Assembly: GCF_001428525.1 (NCBI RefSeq)
Contig: NZ_LMHW01000016.1
Span: 248,001-312,000 of the forward strand
DNA: 64,000 nucleotides
Direction: 5' to 3'
DNA from: Flavobacterium sp. Root186
GTDB taxonomy: Bacteria > Bacteroidota > Bacteroidia > Flavobacteriales > Flavobacteriaceae
Within the stretch, counting starts at the first letter, position 1, and each line of letters begins with the position of its first letter. The notes under the pieces were generated by a model that was given only the letters and a program-made list of their open reading frames with translations, was not told where the DNA came from and searched no databases. Of the stretch, positions 22,804 to 30,104 are shown piece after piece. Made by a program: the position numbers and the translations under genes.

Positions 22804-24273
22804 TTATGCTTCAACGTTTACTTCACTTTTTACTCGGGTTCGAATCTCACTTAAAGATTGATCTACTAAAAGTTTTCCGTCTCTGAAAACTTCTTTCAAT
22901 TCACCTTGTTTTTCTTCTTCCCAAGAAACATTATCAGTCAAATGATACTTCCCGTCGATTAAATCAATTTTCATCAATCCTTTAGCCGATTTTTTAGTTC
23001 CGTCATCCGTAATCGGATCTTTGAAGATGGCTCTTCCCTCACCTTTTACTTCTCCGTAAGTTGCTTTCATTGCAAATCCGAAAGTATCTCTGGTGTTATA
23101 TTGATACGTAAAAGAACCAATTCCTAAAACAACGTTTGTTGATGCAAAACCTTTTTCTTTTAATCTTTCGCAAATTTGAGTTGCTCTTGCAACGGTAATA
23201 CTGTCGCCATAAATTGCTCCAATTTGAGGTACTAATTCTTTAAATCCTTTATCATTTAGACTTCCTCCAAAAACATCCCAAAGTAATTCAATTACACCTT
23301 TCTTTTCCTGCTCTGTTTTTCCGTTTGGATTTCCGCAGATAATATCAACCGGATCACCGCTGTCAGGACGAATTACTACTTTACCTTCTCTAGAAACAAT
23401 ATCTTCTCTTAAACGCGGTAAATAATCGGTTAAAACTTTCCATAAATCCCAAGTATCAGAAACGATAGAAACAATTCCTTTTGGATAAACTTCTGTAATT
23501 AATCTTTTGAAGGTTTCATATTCTCCTTCAGTAGTTCCCATACACATAACAGAATGTTCAGTAGCGGCAACTGAACCTGCAACTAATTCTGAATCTGAAT
23601 TGGCATTGTAATATTCTTCTAAGAAATCTATTGCCGGAATTGTATCAGAACCTGTAAAACTCAATAAATGTCCGGCTGCAGATGTCACTGCGGCTTCAAT
23701 TCCGCCCATTCCGCGCATAGAGAAATCGTGCGCCTGCCAATCTACAAATTCAGGAACAGAAGAAGTTTCATCTGCATATTTATCCAATACTTTTCTATAT
23801 TCTTTTGCTATTGTTGCTGAGTTACAAGGAAGCCAGATTACTGCAGAAAGTAATGTTTCAAAATAATTCGTCAGCCAGAAAAACTCCGGAATTGTATTAT
23901 ACATCGTAAACATTGGAACTCGCAGCGGAACGCTTGCTCCTTCTGGCAAAGCTTTAAAAACCATCGGAATATATCCTAAATCGTGTAAATCTTCGATATG
24001 TTTTGTTCCAACCTGGTTTTCACCTAAATAATTATTGATTCTTCTAGAATATTTCTTAACTACTTCTTCTTTTGGCTGTTTGAAGAAATATTGTTCAAAA
24101 TCGTGAATGATATATTTTTTGATAAAATACTGCAATCCAAAAAACACAACCTCATCAAGATCTTCAATTCTTGATTTACGAGGCGTCCAGTTAGAATAAA
24201 CTAAAGTGGTATTATCTGGGTATTGTCTTCTGTGGTCAACTTTGTAACCGTCGGTTAATAATAATGGGTTCAT
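22804..24273 (-). CDS. nadV: Nicotinamide phosphoribosyltransferase-type enzyme (Nampt/NadV)
   Basis: The 489-residue protein has the length and motifs of Nampt: H-D-F-S-M-R-G-M (182-189), Asp residues near 210-216 matching the nicotinamide site, His240 in A-A-T-E-H-S-V-M (the histidine phosphorylated in the human enzyme), and R-P-D-S-G-D-P (302-308) for the phosphoribosyl group. Nampt joins nicotinamide to PRPP giving NMN. A close relative in the phage NARP1 pathway instead uses ADP-ribose pyrophosphate and makes NAD+ directly; sequence alone does not tell me which applies. The start overlaps the stop of the ADP-ribosylglycohydrolase gene by 4 bases (ATGA). It is the last gene of the cluster. 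Confidence 0.93.
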   Translation of the reverse strand: MNPLLLTDGYKVDHRRQYPDNTTLVYSNWTPRKSRIEDLDEVVFFGLQYFIKKYIIHDFEQYFFKQPKEEVVKKYSRRINNYLGENQVGTKHIEDLHDLGYIPMVFKALPEGASVPLRVPMFTMYNTIPEFFWLTNYFETLLSAVIWLPCNSATIAKEYRKVLDKYADETSSVPEFVDWQAHDFSMRGMGGIEAAVTSAAGHLLSFTGSDTIPAIDFLEEYYNANSDSELVAGSVAATEHSVMCMGTTEGEYETFKRLITEVYPKGIVSIVSDTWDLWKVLTDYLPRLREDIVSREGKVVIRPDSGDPVDIICGNPNGKTEQEKKGVIELLWDVFGGSLNDKGFKELVPQIGAIYGDSITVARATQICERLKEKGFASTNVVLGIGSFTYQYNTRDTFGFAMKATYGEVKGEGRAIFKDPITDDGTKKSAKGLMKIDLIDGKYHLTDNVSWEEEKQGELKEVFRDGKLLVDQSLSEIRTRVKSEVNVEA

Positions 24274-25217
24274 ATATTTTTATTTAAATTTTCTTCTAAT
24301 CGTTCTGCTAAATCTTTTATCTCATTGGATTTAACTAATTTCTCAATCCACTTTTTCGGAATGTTTTCAATTCCATAATAAATACCTGCCAAACCTCCCG
24401 CAATTGCACCTGTCGTATCTGTATCTTCTCCCAAATTAACTGCTTTTAAAACGGTTTCTTCGTAAGTCTCAAAGTTCAAAAAGCACCAAAAACTTGCTTG
24501 CAGACTATCCAATACATATCCTGACGAATGAATATTAATTTCCGGATATGTGGAAATGTCATTTTTTAAAATCCTGTCAAACAACTGAATTTCAAACTCA
24601 TTATATTTTTTATCTTCCAGAAATTTTAATAAAATACGCTGCATCTCTCTGTAAACTTCAAATTTTTCTTTGCCCTTTAGAATTTCCAAACAATAAACGA
24701 CATAAATAAAACAGGAAAAAACAGATCTAAAATGTGCATGTGTAATTGATGAAACTTGTTTAACTTTTTGATAAATTATCTCGATATCCTTTTCTTTTTG
24801 AAGATAAAAAACCAAGGGCAAAATACGCATTAATGAACCATTCCCGTTATCTTTTTCTTCAAAGCCACCGCATAAATCCGGTTGATGTCCTTTTGCAATA
24901 TTAAGAATTGCGCTTCTGGTTGCAATACCAATATCAAAAACTTCTCCATGCGGCGTCCATAAATCTGCACTATACCATCTAACAAAGTTTTTGGCAATAT
25001 CATTTAAATCAAAACCGCTGCATAAACTTTCAGCTAAACAAAAAGCAAGAGAACTATCATCGCTCCAGGTTCCTTCTGGCTGATGATGTGTACCAAAACC
25101 AAACATGTCAGAAACAGGATTTTCTTTTAAATAAGTTCTCGATTCAAATTCTACCGGAACGCCTAAAGCATCACCAACTGCTAAACCAAATAAACCTGCT
25201 TTTATATTATTTTCCAT
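24270..25217 (-). CDS. ADP-ribosylglycohydrolase (DraG/ARH family)
   Basis: Members remove ADP-ribose from modified proteins, nucleic acids or small molecules with two Mg ions. The 315-residue product has G-L-A-V-G-D-A-L-G near the start, the metal motif W-S-D-D-S-S (about 51-56), N-G-N-G-S-L-M-R in the middle and G-E-D-T-D-T-T-G-A-I-A-G-G-L near the end, so all metal ligands look intact. Translation may start at ATG 25217 or at the GTG just before it (25220), which overlaps the phosphatase stop. The ATGA overlap with Nampt couples release of ADP-ribose to NAD+ rebuilding. Confidence 0.93.
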   Translation of the reverse strand: MENNIKAGLFGLAVGDALGVPVEFESRTYLKENPVSDMFGFGTHHQPEGTWSDDSSLAFCLAESLCSGFDLNDIAKNFVRWYSADLWTPHGEVFDIGIATRSAILNIAKGHQPDLCGGFEEKDNGNGSLMRILPLVFYLQKEKDIEIIYQKVKQVSSITHAHFRSVFSCFIYVVYCLEILKGKEKFEVYREMQRILLKFLEDKKYNEFEIQLFDRILKNDISTYPEINIHSSGYVLDSLQASFWCFLNFETYEETVLKAVNLGEDTDTTGAIAGGLAGIYYGIENIPKKWIEKLVKSNEIKDLAERLEENLNKNI

Positions 25218-25219
25218 CA

Positions 25220-25951
25220 CTATTTATTTCTCCCTTTTTCATCTGGATAAAACGTCTGTACTGCATCACTCTGCCAAAATTTCTTTGTTTCTACATCAAT
25301 ACAAGTTAATTTTCCATAAAAACCAGCTCCGGTATCAATATTCCATACATTACAGCCTTGCATTGGCACTTCAACATTATAATGAAGCGTTGGTGTATGA
25401 CCGATATAAATTTCATTATAAAGTAATAATCTTTTTGGGTACGAAAGTGAATCTTTTTTGATTCTCTTGTCCATTGTCAAAGCCATTTCCCAAAGAGTTC
25501 TGTCCCAAGAATAGTTTGTTTTGTAATGTTCTTTTTCTGGGCCATGCATGGATGAAAAACCTGCGTGAATAAACAAATTATTATGTTCATCTACAAAGTA
25601 ATCTTTCATAGAGTTGAAAAAATGGCGATGCTTTTCTTTTTCTGAAAACTCAATATCGACATAACTTTCTATCGTCGATTTTCCTCCGTGCAAAAACCAA
25701 ATGTCGTTTATGATATTTTTTTCTAACCATTCCTGACACCAGGCATCATGATTTCCTTTTATAAAAACACATTCTTGTTTTTGGGATAATTCAATAAGAA
25801 AATCAATTAATTGTTTTGATTCGCTCCAGCCATCGACATAATCTCCCAGAAAAATAAATCTGTCATCTTCTGAGTAATCAATTCTTTCTAATAACTGAAT
25901 TAAGGCTTTTAATCCGCCGTGAATATCTCCAAAAACTAAAGTCTTTTTCAT
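25220..25951 (-). CDS. PPP-type metallophosphatase
   Basis: A 243-residue calcineurin-like phosphatase with the complete set of metal motifs: G-D-I-H-G (8-12), G-D-Y-V-D-G (36-41), G-N-H-D (68-71), a middle His in F-I-H-A-G and G-H-T-P (about 193). This fits serine/threonine protein phosphatases or ApaH/PrpE-type dinucleotide tetraphosphatases. Between Tpt1 and an ADP-ribosylglycohydrolase, a nucleotide or RNA-end phosphate (for example ADP-ribose 1''-phosphate or a 2',3'-cyclic end) is a plausible substrate, but that is inference. It overlaps the Tpt1 gene by 4 bases. Confidence 0.9.
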   Translation of the reverse strand: MKKTLVFGDIHGGLKALIQLLERIDYSEDDRFIFLGDYVDGWSESKQLIDFLIELSQKQECVFIKGNHDAWCQEWLEKNIINDIWFLHGGKSTIESYVDIEFSEKEKHRHFFNSMKDYFVDEHNNLFIHAGFSSMHGPEKEHYKTNYSWDRTLWEMALTMDKRIKKDSLSYPKRLLLYNEIYIGHTPTLHYNVEVPMQGCNVWNIDTGAGFYGKLTCIDVETKKFWQSDAVQTFYPDEKGRNK

Positions 25952-26502
25952 GATTTAAATTCGATATACTTTGCCGGAACCTCATCTGTCAACCAAACGT
26001 TATTTTCAGACAAATAAAATTTAAATCCGTCTTTGTGCATTGCTCCGCTTCTAACGGTTAAAATTTGAGGAACTCCGCGTCTGCTTCCTACTTTTATGGC
26101 TGTTTCTTTGTCTTTGGAAAGATGTACATGCTGACGGCTCATTTTTTTCAAACCTTCTTTCTGAATACTTTCCATGAACTTTGCAACGGTTCCGTGATAT
26201 AAATATTCTGAAGGTTCGGTTTCTGCTAAATTCAATTCAACCGAAATGGAATGTCCTTGATTTGCACGGATTTTGGTTTTATCTTCGTTATAAGCAAAGC
26301 GCTTTTTATCGTTATTTTCTACAACGTAATCTAAAAGTTCAGCAGTCATCTGATTTTGACTTCCTTTTTTATTGCATTTTATAATTAATTCTTCTACATC
26401 TGCCCAGCCATTTTCATCTAGTTTTAATCCGATTTTTTCCGGTGAATGTCTAAGTACTAAACTTAGAAATTTACTTACTGTTTTTGCTATATTTTCATTC
26501 AT
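25948..26502 (-). CDS. kptA: RNA 2'-phosphotransferase (Tpt1/KptA)
   Basis: Tpt1/KptA moves an internal RNA 2'-phosphate onto NAD+, releasing nicotinamide and ADP-ribose 1'',2''-cyclic phosphate. The 184-residue protein has L-S-L-V-L-R-H-S-P (Arg18, His19), R-A-N-Q-G-H-S (79-85), Y-H-G-T (102-105) and H-V-H-L-S (125-129), the usual pattern of active enzymes. Bacteria lack the tRNA splicing that makes its eukaryotic substrate, so its bacterial role is open: RNA repair or reversal of nucleic acid ADP-ribosylation are candidates. It overlaps the DUF4291 gene by 8 bases and the phosphatase gene by 4. Confidence 0.95.
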   Translation of the reverse strand: MNENIAKTVSKFLSLVLRHSPEKIGLKLDENGWADVEELIIKCNKKGSQNQMTAELLDYVVENNDKKRFAYNEDKTKIRANQGHSISVELNLAETEPSEYLYHGTVAKFMESIQKEGLKKMSRQHVHLSKDKETAIKVGSRRGVPQILTVRSGAMHKDGFKFYLSENNVWLTDEVPAKYIEFKS

Positions 26503-27142
26503 GATTTCCAGAAATTTTTAGTTTTTTATTCAATTCCTCATCTTGAAAAACCAAAGGCTTCTCGGCAGGAGTCAACAGATTTTCCAATTGTTTTTTCTGA
26601 ACGAACTCATATTGTTCTTGTACAAAACCTGAAATATCTTCAATTAGCAGAATATCTTCTTTGGCAAAAGATTTAATAAAATCGTCTCTTAAACCAATTT
26701 GTATTGCTCTTCTTTCTAATTTTCCTCCGTAAGGATCATGATCTGGATCCCATTGCAATCTTACTGAAGATGTTTTTACTTCTGTTTGCCATTCTTCATA
26801 ACTTTTCCCAAGTGATGAATCGTGAGTAGAATAAACTGCATTTTGCAAGTACTTTTGAAATGCATCTATTTTAAGATGAATTGCTAAAACTACTTCTTGT
26901 CCTTCTTTAGTTCCCCAGCCGTTTCGATACATCATCCAAAGGAAATTTGGTTTAATCCACGTCATTCTTTCCAGACTGAATGCTCCTCCAAAAAATTGAT
27001 TTTTTACAGCAAATTCGCCTATTTCTTTTCTATACGATTGATAAACAATTATTTCTTTATCATCGTATTGAGCCATTATATGATAACCTGATTTTGGCCA
27101 TTCTTCTATTTGCTCGTTATATTTTTTTAATTCTATTTTCAT
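26495..27142 (-). CDS. DUF4291 family protein
   Basis: A 215-residue cytoplasmic protein of the DUF4291 family, recognised by I-V-Y-Q-S-Y-R at about 30, G-G-A-F-S-L-E-R-M-T-W-I-K-P-N-F-L-W-M-M-Y-R-N-G-W and the conserved R-L-Q-W-D-P-D-H-D-P segment. I know no established activity. Its fixed position directly before and overlapping Tpt1, inside a set of NAD+ and ADP-ribose enzymes, points to a nucleotide- or RNA-linked role. A TTG start at 27157 would add five residues; the ATG at 27142 is preferred and lies just after a palindrome at 27152-27171. Confidence 0.85.
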   Translation of the reverse strand: MKIELKKYNEQIEEWPKSGYHIMAQYDDKEIIVYQSYRKEIGEFAVKNQFFGGAFSLERMTWIKPNFLWMMYRNGWGTKEGQEVVLAIHLKIDAFQKYLQNAVYSTHDSSLGKSYEEWQTEVKTSSVRLQWDPDHDPYGGKLERRAIQIGLRDDFIKSFAKEDILLIEDISGFVQEQYEFVQKKQLENLLTPAEKPLVFQDEELNKKLKISGNHE

Positions 27143-27151
27143 TTTATAAAT

Positions 27152-27171
27152 ACACAATAACGTGATTGTGT
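27152..27171. promoter_or_regulatory. Palindrome ACACAAT-N6-ATTGTGT upstream of the DUF4291 gene
   Basis: Perfect 7-base arms separated by six bases, located 10 bases upstream of the DUF4291 ATG. Position suggests an operator or a hairpin at the head of the downstream half of the cluster. It differs from the NrtR-type operator at 30032-30104. Confidence 0.4.
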
Positions 27172-27201
27172 TTATTTTTTAATCATTATTTTATTGATCA
27201 A

Positions 27202-27271
27202 ACGTTCCTATGGAACGTACATACAACTTGATAACATTTTATTCTACCGATGAAATGTTCCTATGGAACAT
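27202..27271. repeat. Pair of REP palindromes GTTCCTATGGAAC
   Basis: ACGTTCCTATGGAACGT at 27202-27218 and ATGTTCCTATGGAACAT at 27255-27271 stand between the macrodomain gene and the DUF4291 gene. Related palindromes (GTTCCTACGGAAC, GTTCCTAACGGAAC) lie at 41581-41744, so they belong to a dispersed family. They may end or weaken transcription here, splitting the cluster into two halves. Confidence 0.85.
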
Positions 27272-27778
27272 CTATAAAATGTTTTTATAAATCTGATAAT
27301 TTTCATCATCAAAGCAGACAAAAATCACCTTTTCTATTTCTGAAATTCTTTCAAAATCTTTTATGCTTTTTATTGCAATTTCTGCTGCTTTATCTTTTGG
27401 AAAATGATAAATACCAGTACTAATATTCGGAAAAGCAATAGTTTTTATTCCGTTTTGAACAGCTAGATTTAAACTATTTTTATAACAGTCGGCTAACAAT
27501 TTTGATTTCTCTTCTTTGTCACCATTCCAAACTGGGCCAACAGTATGAATAATATATTTAGAAGGTAGATTTCCTGCAGTTGTTATAACTGCTTCACCCG
27601 TTTTGCAGCCGCCTTGTTTATTTCGAATCTCGATGCATTCATCTAAAATTGCTTTTCCTCCTTTTCTGTGAATTGCCCCATCTACTCCGCCGCCGCCAAG
27701 CAAAGAAGTGTTTGCCGCATTTACAATGGCATCAACATCAATCTCTGTTATATCTGCTTTTAGAAGCTCTATTTTCAT
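27272..27778 (-). CDS. Macrodomain protein (MacroD/YmdB type)
   Basis: A single 168-residue macrodomain. Active-site motifs of the MacroD class are present: V-N-A-A-N at 19-23, the loop L-G-G-G-G-V-D-G-A-I-H at 27-37, C-K-T-G-E-A near 58 and the second loop I-S-T-G-I-Y-H-F-P near 119. Such proteins hydrolyse ADP-ribose from acidic residues, from nucleic acid ends, or deacetylate O-acetyl-ADP-ribose. Some also remove the phosphate of ADP-ribose 1''-phosphate, a downstream product of Tpt1. It follows the NADAR gene by 9 bases. Confidence 0.95.
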   Translation of the reverse strand: MKIELLKADITEIDVDAIVNAANTSLLGGGGVDGAIHRKGGKAILDECIEIRNKQGGCKTGEAVITTAGNLPSKYIIHTVGPVWNGDKEEKSKLLADCYKNSLNLAVQNGIKTIAFPNISTGIYHFPKDKAAEIAIKSIKDFERISEIEKVIFVCFDDENYQIYKNIL

Positions 27779-27787
27779 AATTCCAAA

Positions 27788-28315
27788 CTATTTCAATTCA
27801 TCCCTAACTTCCATCAAAGCAAAACCTAAAAGATTCAATCCCTGCCATTTTTCAGGATTTGAAGCATTTGTATGATCACTGGCCATTCCTATTCCCCAAA
27901 TGGGATCGACCGGACTTGCTTCAACTAAAATCCGATCTTTTGTATTTAGTAAAAATGTTTTTAAATCTCGATTCTGACTAAACTTATGATAATTGCCCTG
28001 CTTTACAATTTCGTATCGGTTTTCTAACCAAAGTTTGTCATCATAATTTCTAACTTCTCTTCCTAACTTTTTGGCTTCAGCTGGAGAATCTGCTGCCAGA
28101 ATTTTTTCTAAGGTTTCTTCATCCTGAAATAATGCTGCTTTTTTTGCCATCATCCAGTGTTCTGCGGTTTTGTAAGTCACTTTATCAACTTCAAAAGAAC
28201 TCAGCCACCATTGACTGAAACAGGTTTTGGTAATTTTTCCGTCTTTATTAGGCTGATGTCCCCAGAAAAATAAAAACTTACTTTCCGGAGCTATATCTTG
28301 AATATTGTATTTCAT
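27788..28315 (-). CDS. ybiA: NADAR/YbiA-family N-glycosidase
   Basis: A 175-residue protein of the YbiA/NADAR family: F-L-F-F-W-G-H at 14-20, C-F-S-Q-W-W near 32, K-T-A-E-H-W-M-M-A-K-K-A with Glu52, R-N-Y-D-D-K-L-W, and D-P-I-W-G-I-G-M-A near 148-156. Members split N-glycosidic bonds; some act on riboflavin-pathway intermediates and others remove ADP-ribose attached to guanine bases by DarT-like toxins. In this neighbourhood the second role is more likely. A word hairpin at 28322-28380 separates it from the PARG-like gene. Confidence 0.92.
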   Translation of the reverse strand: MKYNIQDIAPESKFLFFWGHQPNKDGKITKTCFSQWWLSSFEVDKVTYKTAEHWMMAKKAALFQDEETLEKILAADSPAEAKKLGREVRNYDDKLWLENRYEIVKQGNYHKFSQNRDLKTFLLNTKDRILVEASPVDPIWGIGMASDHTNASNPEKWQGLNLLGFALMEVRDELK

Positions 28316-28321
28316 TTTTTT

Positions 28322-28380
28322 TTGTTTCAGGTTTCAAGTTTCAGGTTACGCAGAGAACGTGAAACCTGAAACTTGAAACT
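28322..28380. repeat. Word hairpin (GTTTCAGGTTTCAAG)
   Basis: The left arm has GGTTTCAAGTTTCAGGTT; the right arm has GAAACCTGAAACTTGAAACT. Words of the form GTTTCARG are repeated within each arm. It lies in the only sizeable gap between the PARG-like and NADAR genes. Confidence 0.8.
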
Positions 28381-29197
28381 AATTAAACACATCTTCAAAC
28401 TGCTTAAAGTTTGATTTTTTTTCAGAATTGTCGAATATGGCAAAAACTATCTTTTTAAAAGCGCCTGCATATTTTTCTTTAATAATTTCTTTGAACAAAT
28501 GTGCTACATCTTTGGGTTCATTTCTAAAAACACCACAACCCCAGGCTCCCAAAATGATTGTGTCGCTTTTCTGTTTTAAGGCAATTGCCAATACTTTATC
28601 CATTCTGTTTTTTAAAACTTCTTCTATTTCGGCAATTTCTTCTTTCCTATTATGCTGCAGCATCGCGCCTTTGTTTGGAGCAGCTGCTGTAATTATGTCT
28701 GCAGCTAATGGTTTTTCAAAATAATCTCCATTATCATCATTCCAAAACAAAACATTCGGACTATAAATCATGTAATCTGAATATAAAAAAGAGGATTGAT
28801 TTCTGTTAAAATCATACATCGCTTTGTATTTGATTTGCGTTTCATAAAGGTTGGAAGATCTTGCCAGACTTTCTTCCTGAGCGGAAGCACCTCCCAAAAA
28901 TCCACCACCCGGATTTTTTGCAGAAGCGAAATTTAAAACGCAGATTTTACCATTTTTCTCTTGAACAAGTGCCTCAATTGTAGAACAATTTTTTGTAACG
29001 ATTTCTGTTTCAAACTTATTTTCAATTGGAATTTTCAGGATTGCGTCCCAATCATTTGGCGTAATTGTAAACGTACTTTTTATAGATTCTTCGAGTTCTT
29101 TTTCTATAGCAATCTTTTTTCCTTTATATTCATAAAAGCCATTTTTTACGATTTCTAAGGTTTTATTTGCTATTTCTACTCGGTAATTTTTATTCAT
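28379..29197 (-). CDS. PARG-type (ADP-ribose) glycohydrolase, TIGR02452 family
   Basis: A 272-residue protein with the bacterial PARG signature: N-P-G-G-G-F (GGG at 97-99) followed by A-Q-E-E-S (QEE at 107-109), whose glutamates catalyse hydrolysis of the ribose-ribose bond of poly(ADP-ribose). The N-terminal helical part (PARG_cat_N) is complete, and the macrodomain-like end has L-G-A-W-G-C-G-V-F-R-N. Bacterial PARGs cleave ADP-ribose chains or terminal ADP-ribose on DNA. The start overlaps the stop of the PRPP-synthetase-like gene by 4 bases (ATGA), showing tight coupling. Confidence 0.93.
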   Translation of the reverse strand: MNKNYRVEIANKTLEIVKNGFYEYKGKKIAIEKELEESIKSTFTITPNDWDAILKIPIENKFETEIVTKNCSTIEALVQEKNGKICVLNFASAKNPGGGFLGGASAQEESLARSSNLYETQIKYKAMYDFNRNQSSFLYSDYMIYSPNVLFWNDDNGDYFEKPLAADIITAAAPNKGAMLQHNRKEEIAEIEEVLKNRMDKVLAIALKQKSDTIILGAWGCGVFRNEPKDVAHLFKEIIKEKYAGAFKKIVFAIFDNSEKKSNFKQFEDVFN

Positions 29198-30021
29198 AAT
29201 TTTAATTTTATAACCTCAACCTTTTCATTGTCAAAATCTTTAAAAGAATTTGTGGTGAAGATTTTATCAAAACAATCCAAAACTTCAAAACCTTTATTGA
29301 AAATTCCGTGGCTTACCGCTAAGTATAATTTTCCGGCATTTTTCTTTTTTAATTCTTCGGCTAAACCAACAAAGGTTCCGCCGCCATCGCAAATGTCATC
29401 TACAATTAAACAGTCCATTCCGTTTAAATCGTCTTCATAAACTTTAAAACCAGATAATTTTCCTGTTTTTACATCTCGGCTTTTGCTGCATTCTACCACA
29501 TCAATTCCACCTAAAAATTCAGAAACTTTGTAGATTTTCTTTAAAGCTCCCCCATCTGGAGAAATTAATTTTACATTTTCACCAATGATTTTTAAAATTT
29601 CCTGAATAAAAGTATGGTTCGGAATTACAGTACAATTGTTTACCAAAGCCGGAGTCACTTCAGAGTGTGCATCAAAAACAAAAACTTTATTTAACTGCAG
29701 TCCGTTTATAATATCAGCATAAACTTTTACAGATAATGGTTCGCCGGGAATCATAACGCGATCTTGTCTTGCGGCCGGGAAATACGGAATAAAAAGATCG
29801 ATAATTTTAACGTCCATTCTGCGTAAAGCATCAACTGTAATACACAGCAAACCTAAATCGTTGAAAGAGTTTAATCTATGTGTGATTGTTATTTTCTGAT
29901 TGTTATCAAAATCGGGATTAATTTTAATATGTGGCTCTCCTCCAGAAAATGTAAAACTTTGAAATTTGATTTCTTCCTGATTTTGGAAAGGAGCGAATTT
30001 TGGGTCGAGATTTAGTATCAT
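29194..30021 (-). CDS. Short PRPP-synthetase-like enzyme (possible ADP-ribose pyrophosphate synthetase)
   Basis: A 275-residue member of the ribose-phosphate pyrophosphokinase family, about 40 residues shorter than housekeeping Prs. Catalytic elements are intact: F-P-A-A-R-Q-D-R (81-88), His119, S-P-D-G-G-A (154-159), the flexible-loop Lys180 and Arg182 in C-S-K-S-R-D, and the PRPP loop V-D-D-I-C-D-G-G-G-T (207-216). The allosteric and oligomer regions look altered. Paired with Nampt it could supply PRPP, or, as in phage NARP1, pyrophosphorylate ADP-ribose so that nicotinamide can be joined to it. It is the first gene after the NrtR-type promoter. Confidence 0.88.
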   Translation of the reverse strand: MILNLDPKFAPFQNQEEIKFQSFTFSGGEPHIKINPDFDNNQKITITHRLNSFNDLGLLCITVDALRRMDVKIIDLFIPYFPAARQDRVMIPGEPLSVKVYADIINGLQLNKVFVFDAHSEVTPALVNNCTVIPNHTFIQEILKIIGENVKLISPDGGALKKIYKVSEFLGGIDVVECSKSRDVKTGKLSGFKVYEDDLNGMDCLIVDDICDGGGTFVGLAEELKKKNAGKLYLAVSHGIFNKGFEVLDCFDKIFTTNSFKDFDNEKVEVIKLKL

Positions 30022-30031
30022 AGTTTTTTAG

Positions 30032-30104
30032 TTTGCGTTAATTATACGCAAATGTAGAATTTAATTTTAAATAAACAATTTATTTTGTGTAAAAATTACG
30101 CAAA
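30032..30104 (-). promoter_or_regulatory. NrtR-type promoter with two operators
   Basis: Read on the minus strand: -33 TTG at 30078-30076, 19-base spacer, -7 TACATTTG at 30056-30049, then the prs-like ATG at 30021. One operator (TTTGCGT-N7-ACGCAAA, both 7-base arms perfect) covers 30032-30052 and shares its TTTG with the -7 element. A second copy with one arm mismatch covers 30084-30104, just upstream of the -33 and overlapping the nrtR stop codon. The layout predicts repression by the adjacent NrtR; in the family ADP-ribose releases the protein from DNA. Confidence 0.75.
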
